Shown: positions 35,008 to 44,800 of the stretch, piece after piece
Position numbering within the stretch: position 1 is the first letter of the stretch
Layout: the number at the start of each line of letters is the position of its first letter
Assembly (NCBI RefSeq): GCF_051781005.1
Contig: NZ_JBPWOA010000032.1
Span: 124,001-188,000 of the forward strand
Reading direction: 5' to 3'
Origin: Anabaena sp051781005
Lineage (GTDB): Bacteria > Cyanobacteriota > Cyanobacteriia > Cyanobacteriales > Nostocaceae
Length of the DNA stretch: 64,000 nucleotides
Position numbers and translations under genes: made by a program
The notes under the pieces: generated by a model
Databases searched by the model: none
Seen by the model: only the letters and a program-made list of their open reading frames with translations
Told to the model about the DNA's origin: nothing

Positions 35008-36192
35008 TCATGAAGCGGGGGTTAGTAAGAGTAGTTGTTGTTTGATGAGATGTCTGACTCCGTTTAAGTCTAGCTCGATTTGGGCTAAAATGTCAGCCAC
35101 TGTGGCATGACTATCACATTTTTGCATAAACTCAAACTCGGCTGGTGACAAGTTAACAATTTGGTAATCGTAATTAAATAAACATTGACTAGGAAAACCA
35201 TCTATGCAAGGGTTAAGTTCGGGAATAGCGGCTAGTAGTATGTTATCTGCCGACCATTCGGTTTTGCTTAGGGGGGGACGACTGAGAAAAAATTCGTAAT
35301 GGGTGACTTCTGGGTTTAGTAATTCTATCAGCCGATAACGTTCTCTTTGGCTCAATTCTTCTGCTCGTTCAATTAACTCTGGTGCTTTAGCCAATAGTCT
35401 TTCTAATTGCCAAAATTCAGGATTAGAGAAACCCACAAATTCTAACCCGGAAGCATCAATTAATTCAAATAGTGTATCAATGTTGTAATCCGTTTCCTGG
35501 GGATGTACATACATATCCGCAAAACATTCATCCCGCTGATTTTCCATTGCCCAACGTTCCTTTTCGCGTTTGACAATTCTATTATTTTCTGGTAGTGAAG
35601 CAAATATTTGTCTTCCAACTTGAACCCCATCGCGGTAGTCGCCTTTTTTGTTACCTTGGAGGAGTGCGATCGCTTTTTGCATGAGTTGAATTTCCCAGCG
35701 TCCCAATTCCCCATACACAAAAATGTGCATCAAACCACCAGGTGCGAGTTTTTTCGCTAAAGCCTGGATACCGCGAATCGGATCTGGCAAGTGATGCAAT
35801 ACACCCACACTATTAATTAAATCAAATTCTCCTGGTAACTGTTCCACATCATACAAACTCAGATGATGGAATTCTACACGGTCAGCACCAGAACTTTGAC
35901 AGCGTTTTTTTGCTACTTCTAAAGTTCCCGCACTTAAATCAATTCCGACTACCTGCGCGTGGGGGTTGAGATGTACTAAATACTCTGTTCCCACACCCGA
36001 ACCACAACCAGCATCTAAGATGCGGATATCTTGTTTTTGTGGTTTTCTACCTGTGCAGAAGTTGTAAGCAGCTAACCAATTCCAACGCCAATTATAACCA
36101 GGGGGTGGTTCATCGAGTATCGATTCTGGAGGGAATGGATAGGTATCGTAGAGTTTCGCAACAGCAGCACTTACGGTTTGGGAGTCGGACAT
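35008..36192 (-). CDS. SAM-dependent methyltransferase
   Basis: The 394-residue protein has a class I methyltransferase domain: ILDAGCGSGVGTEYLVHLNP is motif I, VVGIDLSAGTLEVAKKRC follows, and LINSVGVLHHLPDP is motif IV. The N-terminal VAKLYDTYPFPPESILDEPP and a C-terminal region of about 170 residues with PQQD-like helical content (HATVADILAQIELDLNGVRH) make it longer than a minimal methyltransferase. Substrate unknown. It lies next to the atp operon on the same strand but 108 bases apart, so it is probably separate. Confidence 0.85.
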   Translation of the reverse strand: MSDSQTVSAAVAKLYDTYPFPPESILDEPPPGYNWRWNWLAAYNFCTGRKPQKQDIRILDAGCGSGVGTEYLVHLNPHAQVVGIDLSAGTLEVAKKRCQSSGADRVEFHHLSLYDVEQLPGEFDLINSVGVLHHLPDPIRGIQALAKKLAPGGLMHIFVYGELGRWEIQLMQKAIALLQGNKKGDYRDGVQVGRQIFASLPENNRIVKREKERWAMENQRDECFADMYVHPQETDYNIDTLFELIDASGLEFVGFSNPEFWQLERLLAKAPELIERAEELSQRERYRLIELLNPEVTHYEFFLSRPPLSKTEWSADNILLAAIPELNPCIDGFPSQCLFNYDYQIVNLSPAEFEFMQKCDSHATVADILAQIELDLNGVRHLIKQQLLLLTPAS

Positions 36193-36413
36193 GATCAGGA
36201 TTAACGCAGCATTTCTGAGTTTAGCGGATTGGGGTAGTTAGGGCAAAGATTGATTATATAAATTCTCTACATTCGTAGGGGTTTAGCATTGCTAGACCCT
36301 GTTTATAGATATAGCTATTGATTACGTAATAATACTACTGTTAAGCTATGTATTAACAAATAAAATCTAATTTATACATTTTGCATCTAATTTTGATTAA
36401 CAGGAGTATCTAA

Positions 36414-36542
36414 ATGCCAGTAGGTTTACTTGAATTCGTGGAAAACCCTGAAAATCTTTGTCCAGTAATACTCTTGCTTGATACTTCTGGCTTAATGTCA
36501 GGAAAATATCACAGAATAAAAAATTACTGGGAGTTAGCTTAA
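36414..36542 (+). pseudogene. Truncated VWA-domain gene
   Basis: A CAGGAG site precedes an ATG frame of 42 codons reading MPVGLLEFVENPENLCPVIL then LLDTSGLMSGKYHRIKNYWE. The first 30 residues match the start of the cyanobacterial TerY-like VWA proteins, including the metal-binding DTSGxMSG motif (Ser replaced by Leu at the third position). The frame stops right after, and no continuation is found downstream. It is a remnant, or less likely a new micro-protein. Confidence 0.6.
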
Positions 36543-36924
36543 CGCACTTTGTTTCAACCCATGACAGAATAATTCTAAGTGATTTTAATGAAATTATTCC
36601 AAAACAAAGGTATATTTTTATGGGTAAGCGCGTGTTTGATTGATTAGATAACTCGTTTAGTAGTATACTGTCAGAGGTGGGGTAAATACTAAATATGTAA
36701 ATAAAAGCAATAGGGTTGAAAGTATGATCGGAATCAGTTTAAATTTGCTTTAATTCCGTGTTTGTATAACAATACCTATGCCAATTTTCTAAATATAAGT
36801 CTGAAACCCAATAAAATCGTTACGATATCAATAGGGTTTCAGGGTTTTGGCGAAGGTATTGTGTATAACTTTCAAGCTAGAATCAGGTTTGCGACATAAT
36901 TCATTTGAGAAGGTAATCTTCTAT
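36543..36924. other. Intergenic region before the winged-helix/ATPase pair
   Basis: AT-rich DNA with AATAGGGTTGAAAGTATGAT and CAATAGGGTTTCAGGGTTTT, and a small palindrome ATCGTTACGAT. The promoter of the following pair should be here. No other gene seen. Confidence 0.4.
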
Positions 36925-37503
36925 ATGATCCAACTTTCCATAATACAACTACTTTATTTACTGTACGCTCAGGCTTATTCTGATGAGAATACAGTTACTA
37001 AAGGCGTTGTTAAATCCTATCTAACTAAAGAGTTACGGCAAGAAGCTGAACAAACCTATGAATACTTACTTGGACAAAAATTAATTGAATCACCTAAAAG
37101 GAATAGGCTTTCAGTTACCGATTTAGGGAAAAAAGCATTAACAGCTAATCTGAGAACTACTAAATATAGATTTGATACTGTAAAAGGACACAGAGTTATT
37201 AATACTATTGTAGATTTTCTTCAACAAAAGTCTTCTGATTTTTATGATTCATCTTCCATAGATGAAGAAATGGATTATGACACTTTTTTGGAAAAATTCA
37301 AGGAACTCTATTTTGCAGAAAGAAAGCAGCAAGAATTACGTGGAGTTGTTGCTATTCGTAGCAGAGAGATTTGTAGACAATTTAGTGAATTAAATTCTAT
37401 TTCTCAACCACTTATAGATAAATACTTTAACAGACTTAAATCAACTGGTAAGGTATTTGCTGTTATCGACAAAAATGAAGAACTAATTCAATGGGCTGAG
37501 TGA
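36925..37503 (+). CDS. Winged-helix-like protein, partner of the ATPase
   Basis: I chose the ATG with a GAGAAGG site 11 bases upstream, giving MIQLSIIQLLYLLYAQAYSD; a longer TTG-started form is less likely. The 192-residue protein has a helix-turn-helix/winged-helix look in the first half: YLTKELRQEAEQTYEYLLGQ, LIESPKRNRLSVTDLGKKAL. The second half is helical and charged. The stop codon is 3 bases before the ATPase gene, so the two are certainly co-transcribed. A regulator or DNA-binding subunit of the next protein is the simplest reading. I do not recognise the family. Confidence 0.65.
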   Translation: MIQLSIIQLLYLLYAQAYSDENTVTKGVVKSYLTKELRQEAEQTYEYLLGQKLIESPKRNRLSVTDLGKKALTANLRTTKYRFDTVKGHRVINTIVDFLQQKSSDFYDSSSIDEEMDYDTFLEKFKELYFAERKQQELRGVVAIRSREICRQFSELNSISQPLIDKYFNRLKSTGKVFAVIDKNEELIQWAE

Positions 37504-37506
37504 ACC

Positions 37507-39279
37507 ATGCCAGAAGACGCAGGAAAGAAAAGATACATAAAAGAATTTCTTCAAAAAGTTGCTAATGGAACAGGATTTATTGAAGATATTAGGATTGAGC
37601 GTGCTATTCGAGAACCAGGAAGTGATGGAGAAGCCTCAACTGCTCGAAGTCTATCTGGAAGACAAATAACTAATGTCACTGAATTGCTTGAAGATGATCT
37701 CAAGCATACATTCGATGAAGGTCTTTTTACATTTAGATTTGTTGCTGCTTTAGTTGGTAGTGGAAAAAGTTCTCTCTTAAGTTATTTAAACGATTTAACT
37801 AAAACTAAAGCAACTTTTTTTAAGCATTCAATAGTTTTTGAGTTTCAACTTTCTGATATAACACCACGAGGTGATGACTTTGGTATAAAATTCTATTGCC
37901 ATATTCTCGCTGAAACCTTTTGGCAATTATTAAAGAATGAAAATTTAGAACCGTCAGTTAGATTAGAGGCTAAAAATATATTAGATGAATATTTAGAAAA
38001 AGATCAAGTTGCTCAATTAACAAACGCAAATACACCAAAGCCATTTCGTAGTAAATTCAGAGAGTTAATGTATAAGTATGTAGATGAAGAATTTTTCTTT
38101 GATGTTATTGACAAAATATCAAATGTAGATCCAAAATTTACTTTTGTATATCTTGTAGATGAATTAGATGCTTTAGCGCAATTTCCAAACGAGACTAAAG
38201 AGACAAGATTAACTTTAAAAGAATTAATCAGAAGGGCATTTGATAAGTTTAGTTCAAAAATTCGTCTACTAATGTATATAGTGGGAACATCTGAGAATGT
38301 TGGTAACTTTCTAGAAGAAACTGTAATTCAAAGTCTTATTGGCAACAGGGTGATTAATTTAAATAAAGGTTATATTAATGAATTTGAGATAATTAAAGAA
38401 AAAATTAATAACCGAATCAAAGGTGCTTATAGCGGCTATAAAAATTTTAATGAAGCATGGGAAGAAATTGAGAATATCTCTATAAATTCTACAAAAACAT
38501 TAAGAGAATTTTGTCAGAACTATGGTCATGCAATACTAGAAATTCATGCGAAATACTTCCCAGAAGCACCTGAACAGGCTTTTGAAGGAGATGCTCGAAA
38601 TTTAATTGAGTCGCAATGCAGGCAACCGTGGGTTAAATTTCTAAACCAAAGAGCATATACTCTATCAGTTGTTTCCACTACAACTGTTCAAGAAAATCAT
38701 GCTTTTGACTGCTATGTAGAATTGATGCACAATGGAGAGGCTGTTGCTAGAGCTTTTGGAGAGGCTAAGAACTATGAACTTTTGAGTAGTCATTTAAAGA
38801 CATTTATCCAATGGTTAGAAGATGTCAAATTTAAGCCAGCGAAATCTGATGGAAATCCACCAGACTTAGCTTTTATGATTGCTCCTTCTTGTCCACCTCT
38901 CTTACAAAGAAAGTTGGAACTTAAAAATATTCAGTTTATACAATCAGAAAAAATAGTTAATGATTCATATGATGTTGTATTAGCAAACCCCCCATTTGAA
39001 AATAATATAAATTACACTCCTAACTGGATTTTTAGCAATTCTGGAAATAATACTACTAATACATATAATCCTATCAATGTTAATACAGCAAACAAGCTAG
39101 AATTAACGTCTGCTTTTAAAGGTACTGGTATTAAACAGGGAACTATTGATAAACTAATAAACAAACGACAAAAAATAAATTTAGACAATTTAGATAAAAT
39201 GGTGGAAGCTCTAAAACTGACCCCTAATGTCAAACAGAAATTGCAAAATAAACTAGATAAAAACGAAATTTGTTTTTGA
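37507..39279 (+). CDS. P-loop ATPase with possible nuclease and HhH domains
   Basis: The 590-residue protein has Walker A GSGKSS at residues 84-89 and Walker B FVYLVDELDAL at about 213-223 (Asp218-Glu219), then YIVGTSENVG as sensor-like region: an AAA/STAND-type ATPase. At about 400-421, FDCYVEL and AFGEAKNYE (Asp401, Glu419-Ala-Lys421) fit a PD-(D/E)xK nuclease core. Residues 523-570 (NVNTANKLELTSAFKGTGIK, then KLINKRQKINLDNLDKM) are a helix-hairpin-helix DNA-binding unit. YDVVLANPPF near 488-497 resembles the DNA N6-methylase motif IV but no SAM site is seen. Layout and AT-rich, isolated context suggest an anti-phage or plasmid defence module; I know no named system with this order. Confidence 0.6.
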   Translation: MPEDAGKKRYIKEFLQKVANGTGFIEDIRIERAIREPGSDGEASTARSLSGRQITNVTELLEDDLKHTFDEGLFTFRFVAALVGSGKSSLLSYLNDLTKTKATFFKHSIVFEFQLSDITPRGDDFGIKFYCHILAETFWQLLKNENLEPSVRLEAKNILDEYLEKDQVAQLTNANTPKPFRSKFRELMYKYVDEEFFFDVIDKISNVDPKFTFVYLVDELDALAQFPNETKETRLTLKELIRRAFDKFSSKIRLLMYIVGTSENVGNFLEETVIQSLIGNRVINLNKGYINEFEIIKEKINNRIKGAYSGYKNFNEAWEEIENISINSTKTLREFCQNYGHAILEIHAKYFPEAPEQAFEGDARNLIESQCRQPWVKFLNQRAYTLSVVSTTTVQENHAFDCYVELMHNGEAVARAFGEAKNYELLSSHLKTFIQWLEDVKFKPAKSDGNPPDLAFMIAPSCPPLLQRKLELKNIQFIQSEKIVNDSYDVVLANPPFENNINYTPNWIFSNSGNNTTNTYNPINVNTANKLELTSAFKGTGIKQGTIDKLINKRQKINLDNLDKMVEALKLTPNVKQKLQNKLDKNEICF

Positions 39280-39374
39280 TTAAATCATTAGATGATGTTT
39301 TAAATAGTCATGTAAAATAAATTTCAAATCTCAATATTTTACTAACAAATATTAAACAAAATATCCATAAAACA

Positions 39375-39701
39375 GTGGAACAAAGAGACGCACAGCCAGG
39401 AACAAAAGTTTTTTATCTTGATGGTAAAAAAGTTAATAGCAAACAAACATTTTTAAACCAAGCTGCTGAAGCAATGGAATTTCCTTCATACTTCGGCGCT
39501 AACTGGGATGCTTTTGATGAATGTATCACCGATTTAACATGGTGTCTGGCTCAAAGATATGTCATATTATATGATCATGCTGATATCTTTGCTCAAGCTG
39601 AACCGACACAGTACCAAATAGCATTGGATATTTTAAATTCAGCCAAAGAATACTGGGAAGCTAATAATATTCCTCTTAAGTTTTTAGTTATTAACAAATA
39701 G
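39375..39701 (+). CDS. Barstar-family protein
   Basis: The 108-residue protein starts at GTG (no ATG is available before the upstream stop) and contains KQTFLNQAAEAMEFPSYFGA followed by NWDAFDECITDLTW, the barstar signature YFGxNWDAFxxxxxDL. Barstars inhibit barnase-type RNases. No barnase gene is seen in the window, so it may be a free immunity protein or target another nuclease. It is 95 bases after the ATPase gene. Confidence 0.88.
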   Translation: MEQRDAQPGTKVFYLDGKKVNSKQTFLNQAAEAMEFPSYFGANWDAFDECITDLTWCLAQRYVILYDHADIFAQAEPTQYQIALDILNSAKEYWEANNIPLKFLVINK

Positions 39702-39742
39702 GTAAAGTTACATTTTCACTATTTGTAGATTGTTTGTTGTGG

Positions 39743-39928
39743 TTGTCTGAATCAGGATTACCAGGATTTAAGGATGTACAGGATTAGAATTTGTAGATTT
39801 TCTGTGAATATTTAATGATTATAAATTATGATTTAGAGAAAAATATATTTTATATTATTTACAAAAACCTATATTTTATAAAAAACATCCTGTTAATCCT
39901 CTAATCCTGGATATCCTGATTCAGACAA
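39743..39928. repeat. 186-bp miniature element with TTGTCTGAATCAGGAT ends
   Basis: The left end TTGTCTGAATCAGGATTACC and the right end GGATATCCTGATTCAGACAA are inverted copies; similarity extends about 40 bases with small gaps (CCAGGATTTAAGGAT against ATCCTCTAATCCTGG). The centre is AT-rich and non-coding. It separates the barstar gene from the papain-fold toxin gene. Confidence 0.75.
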
Positions 39929-40027
39929 ATAATGAAATTTATTCCCTGGCTTCCTCAATTCATGGTATTTTTACCCTGATTATAGTCTTCTATATTTTTT
40001 ATAATCTGGCTAAAAATATCTTACCTC

Positions 40028-40393
40028 ATGACTAATAATGATATTGTCCGTCAACTACATGATATAGCCGAACAATTTCATATTTTTGAATGTGTTCCTT
40101 GTGCTATAGCTTTGCGTCAATTCCTGATTAATCAGAAAATACCTGGTAGAGAAATTAACTTGTTTACAGGAAGTACAGAAGACCCATTCTGTAATATCTA
40201 CCATGAAGTTTTACAACAAAATATCTCCATTAACGGTAGACATTATGCTATTGCAATAGAAATTAATGGACAAGAACTAATTTTTGACAACATTCACCCT
40301 GAAGGAATTTCTAAGGTAAACTGGATAAATAACTTATATTGCGTTATACAAGATTTAGGTGGAGAATTTCAAATCACTGAAACAGAATTTTAA
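40028..40393 (+). CDS. Papain-fold toxin domain protein
   Basis: The 121-residue protein has IFECVPCAIALRQFLINQKI with Cys22 and Cys25, INLFTGSTEDPFCNIYHE, and INGRHYAIAIEINGQELIFD followed by NIHPEG, with His72 and Asp87. This is the Tox-PL-2 type papain-like fold found at the C-terminus of polymorphic toxins, here as a stand-alone protein without delivery domains. A cysteine of CVPC, the His and the Asp could be the catalytic triad. The next gene, 13 bases away, looks like its immunity protein. Confidence 0.72.
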   Translation: MTNNDIVRQLHDIAEQFHIFECVPCAIALRQFLINQKIPGREINLFTGSTEDPFCNIYHEVLQQNISINGRHYAIAIEINGQELIFDNIHPEGISKVNWINNLYCVIQDLGGEFQITETEF

Positions 40394-40406
40394 CCAGAGG
40401 AATATC

Positions 40407-40787
40407 ATGTTAGATTTATACGATTTAATCCGCAATATCCAAAAACGTCCAGCTATGTATTTAGGAAAATCAACCATCGCTAACCTTCGCACCTTTATCG
40501 CTGGTTACAGTTTTGCACGTCGTCAAATGGAAATACCTCAAACTTCTCAAGAACAAGAATTTTCAAATTTTCAAACTTGGATACAACAAAAATATAATGT
40601 TGCTTATAATCAAACCTGGGATCAGATAATTTTATTTTTTTCTAAAGATGAAAATACTGCTTTTGAGGAATTTTTTAAATTATTTGATGAATTTACACAA
40701 ATAAATTCTGTATCTCGACAGGAAGAAAATATAAAAGTAAGTTCAGTCAGTCAGTATCACGTAATCTTTGAAAATGGTCTTTCTTGA
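40407..40787 (+). CDS. Probable immunity protein
   Basis: From the ATG with an AGAGGA site, the 126-residue product starts MLDLYDLIRNIQKRPAMYLG followed by KSTIANLRTFIAGYSFARRQ. The I-x-KRPxMYLGxxxIxxLxxFxxGY pattern is one I associate with immunity proteins of polymorphic toxin systems. Position directly after the papain-fold protein supports the pairing. Direct proof is lacking. Confidence 0.65.
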   Translation: MLDLYDLIRNIQKRPAMYLGKSTIANLRTFIAGYSFARRQMEIPQTSQEQEFSNFQTWIQQKYNVAYNQTWDQIILFFSKDENTAFEEFFKLFDEFTQINSVSRQEENIKVSSVSQYHVIFENGLS

Positions 40788-40788
40788 T

Positions 40789-41217
40789 TCATTCTCTGAT
40801 CTCATTGTCATGTTTAGGATTACCATATAAATAGTGATCATGTTGACTTGACCAATCACTTTGTGCTTCAATAGTTCCTGTTAATGCCTCTAGCACATCC
40901 CAAGCATTACCTTCATCTTCTATATATTCTAGTGCTTCAGTAAAAAGAGGATTATCCTTGTGCATTTCTGCAAATTTAATCAAAGGATGTTCTATTTTCG
41001 GTGCTTCAATTTCTAAAGTTACTATTTCTGGTTTTCGGGCTTGAAAAAGTTGAATTAGATTATTTAATGCTTCTTCTTTAGTCGCACCTAAACCTTGACA
41101 TTCTGGTAAGCTTAACAATGTAGCTTTAACTGTGCCATCTTCTTGATTTTCAATCAACACATCATAAGTTAACTTGGGTGCAATTGTGGAAAGAGCATTT
41201 TTAATAGCTAAAATCAT
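40789..41217 (-). CDS. HicB-like antitoxin-type protein with C-terminal extension
   Basis: From the internal ATG (MILAIKNALSTIAPKLTYDV) the protein has 142 residues. LIENQEDGTVKATLLSLPEC followed by QGLGATKEEALNNLIQLFQA is the partial RNase H fold of HicB. The last 60 residues (HPLIKFAEMHKDNPLFTEAL) are an added helical domain. No HicA partner is next to it. It is convergent with the immunity gene, one base apart. Confidence 0.65.
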   Translation of the reverse strand: MILAIKNALSTIAPKLTYDVLIENQEDGTVKATLLSLPECQGLGATKEEALNNLIQLFQARKPEIVTLEIEAPKIEHPLIKFAEMHKDNPLFTEALEYIEDEGNAWDVLEALTGTIEAQSDWSSQHDHYLYGNPKHDNEIRE

Positions 41218-41819
41218 GATATTTTTACTCTTACTTAAGTCCAGATTAATTATAACATTAATCACAAACTAGACAATCAATAATTGGATACAACTATAAA
41301 AGCAATCGCACTCTCATACTTTGCATAGCTTGGTCTTTTTTCTAAATTGAATTAATTGTATTTAATTCTATTCTAAATAAAATATAGATTCCTTCTATAA
41401 AGAAGTTGGAAAGCTGAGTATTAAATCGTATTTGCACGGATTTTTCTCTTACAATCAGAATTAATTCTGATATATACTCGCTTATAAAACAATCCAAATA
41501 TTAAAAAATATTAAATACTAATACTTTTGTCACAAAATATGCACGCAATTATGTGGAGTCCTGATACAAAAATTCAACATTACACAGATCGTCCAGAGTA
41601 TGTACTTATTCCTACAGGCAGATTTAGATTACAGATTCGACATACTTCTTAATAAAGCAACAGCGTAAACGCAAAACGTTCTAATCTAAAAATTGACTGG
41701 GTTAATTTACTGGCAGTTTTGTAGGCATCACTCTCAAAGCATAAACACGCAAGAGCGTCAAGCCTCAAAGCAACCCAGACTTAACACATAGACTTATTGA
41801 TAGGAGTTTTAGAAATCCA
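41218..41819. other. Long leader/promoter region of apcE
   Basis: About 600 bases without a firm gene, probably including a long untranslated apcE leader; an ATAGGAG site stands just before the start. A 37-codon frame at 41539-41652 (MHAIMWSPDTKIQHYTDRPE at its start) has plausible composition but no clear ribosome binding site, so it is only a possibility. Confidence 0.5.
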
Positions 41820-44800
41820 ATGAGTGTTAAGGCAAGTGGTGGAAGCTCCGTTGCGCGTCCGCAACTATATCAAACCTTACCAGTAGCTACCATTTCCCAA
41901 GCGGAACAACAAGACCGCTTTTTGGGAAAAGGGGAACTAAGTGAACTGGGAAGTTATTTTGCATCTGGTGCAAAGCGTTTAGAAATTGCTCAGATTCTCA
42001 CAGAAAATTCTGAGATTATTGTATCTCGTGCTGCTAACCGGATTTTTGTCGGTGGCTCGCCAATGGCTTTTTTAGAAAAGCCCCAAGAGCGAGAAATGGC
42101 AATGGCTGGTGGTGGTAGTAATGTCCAAGAGGGCATGATGCTGGGAACTGTCACCTACGTTGAAAGTCGTGGTGGGTTTCTAGAAAACTTGCGCTCAATT
42201 TTTAACACATCTGCTGGGGGACCTGTACCAGCAGGCTTTAGACCAATCAACGTTGCTCGTTACGGCCCTAGCAACATGGGCAAGAGCTTACGGGATTTAT
42301 CCTGGTTCTTGCGTTATGCTACCTATGCGATCGTCGCTGGCGACCCCAATATCATCTCTGTCAATACCAGAGGATTGCGGGAAATTATTGAAAATGCCTG
42401 TTCTGGTGAAGCAACCATAGTCGCTTTGCAGGAAATTAAAGCAGGTTCCCTGTCTTACTTCCGCAAAGATCCTGTAGCGACAGAGATTGTGACTCAGTAC
42501 ATGGATGTGTTGCTGACAGAATTCCAAGCACCCACACCTTCAACAAAAGTCCGTCAACGTCCTTCAAGCGACCAACAAGGTTTACAACTGCCGCAAATTT
42601 ATTTTAATGCAGCAGAACGTCGTCCCAAGTACGCGATGAAGCCTGGTTTGTCTTCTAGTGAAAAGACAGAAGTGATCAAAGCAGCATACCGACAAATTTT
42701 TGAGCGCGATATTACCCGTGCTTATAGCTTGTCGATATCTGATTTGGAATCTAAGGTCAAAAATGGCGATATCTCTATGAAGGAGTTTGTTCGTCGTTTA
42801 GCCAAATCTCCCCTTTACCAAAAACAGTTTTATCAGCCTTTTATTAACAGCCGGGTGATTGAATTGGCTTTCCGTCACATTTTAGGACGGGGTCCAAGCA
42901 GCCGGGAAGAAGTACAAAAATACTTTTCAATTGTTTCCAAAGGCGGTCTACCAGCTTTAGTAAATGCTTTGGTAGACTCTGATGAATACAGCGATTACTT
43001 TGGTGAAGAAACAGTTCCCTACATCCGGGGTCTGGGTCAAGAAGCCCAAGAATGTCGTAACTGGGGTCCACAGCAAGACCTGTTTAACTACAGTGCGCCT
43101 TTCCGTAAAGTACCTCAATTCATTACTACCTTTGCTGCTTACGAACAGCCGTTACCTGACCAACATCCCTACGGTTCTGGTAATGACCCCTTGGAAATTC
43201 AGTTTGGGGCGATTTTCCCGAAAGAAACTCGCAACCCCAGCAGCAGTCCTGCGCCTTTTGCTAAGGATACCCGCCGGATTTTGATTCACCAAGGGCCTGG
43301 TATTAATAACCAACTTAGCAATCCTAAAGCACGGGGTGTCGCTCCTAGTACTTTGGGCGCTAAGGTGTTCAAATTAGACCAACTTCCTGGAACTATTGGC
43401 AAAAAAGCTGCTAAGGGTGCAAGTGTTAAGTTCTCAGAAAGTTCTACCCAAGCGGTAATTAAAGCTACTTATCTACAAGTTTTCGGTCGTGATGTTTACG
43501 AAGGTCAACGCCTAAAACTTGCAGAAATTAAGCTGGAGAATGGTGACATTACTGTCCGCGAGTTTGTGCGGATGTTGGCTAAGTCGGATTTATTCCGCAA
43601 GATGTACTGGACTTCGCTTTATGTTTGTAAAGCGGTTGAGTACATTCACCGCCGCTTGCTGGGTCGTCCTACCTACGGTCGTCAAGAAAACAACAAGTAT
43701 TTTGACATCTGCGCCAAGAAGGGTTTCTATGCCTTGGTAGATGCCATTATTGATACCGTCGAATATAGTGAAGCTTTCGGTGAAGATACAGTTCCTTACG
43801 AACGCTATCTAACTCCTGCGGGTGTGTCTTTGCGTCAATTGCGCGTGGGTACAATTCGTGAGGATTTAGCGAATGTTGAGAAGGAAGTAACACCACGCTT
43901 TGTGGAATTGGGTGAAGTCACAGAAATGCGGACTGAGCCAGATATTGAGTTCCGCATTAACCAAGGTGTTAGTAAGCAACGTGAGCAAACGAAGGTCTTC
44001 AAGCTGACAGCGGTTAAGAATGACAAGGTTGCTGCTGAAACTGTGATTAGCGGTGCTTACCGTCAGATTTTTGAGCGTGATATTGCGCCTTACATTTCTA
44101 AGAACGAATTTACGGTTTTAGAAAGTAAGTTGGTGAACGGTGAAATTACCGTTAAGGAATTTATTCAAGGTTTGGGTTATTCTAACCTGTATCTGAAGGA
44201 GTTCTACACACCTTACCCCAACACGAAAGTAATTGAGTTGGGTACTAAGCATTTCTTGGGTCGCGCCCCTATTGATCAGGCAGAAATCCGTAAATATAAC
44301 CAGATTTTAGCTACTCAAGGTATTCGTGCCTTTATTGGCGAGATGGTGGATAGTGCGGAGTATCGGCAGGTGTTTGGTGAGGATACTGTTCCTTATCGTC
44401 GTTTCCCAACCTTACCAGCGGCTAACTTCCCCAATACGGAGAAGCTTTACAACCAGCTAACCAAGCAAAATGATGATTTGGTTGTACCTAGCTTTGAAAC
44501 TGTGAAGCCTCGGATTAAGACTGAGAATACGCCAATGTTAGCGAATGCGATCGCAGATTTGGCGGCTCAAGCTAAACAAATGGACAAGAGTAAGCCCTTG
44601 TTTATTGAGTTGGGTCGTTCATTCAATGACGGTCGTGGTCAGTCTGTAGAAGTTGGTGTGGGTACAAGTCGCCGCAAACCAGCCCGCATTTATCGTGCTA
44701 CCACTGGTACAAATTCCCCAGAAACCAATCAGGTCATTAATGCTATCTACTGCCAGGTCATGGATGTATTTAGCGGTCAAGTTCCTGATTATTTCCGTCG

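Noticed and set aside
38970..39000. DNA methylase activity of the ATPase/nuclease protein
   Set aside because: Only the NPPF-like motif is seen; no SAM-binding glycine motif precedes it, so I treat it as chance or structural.
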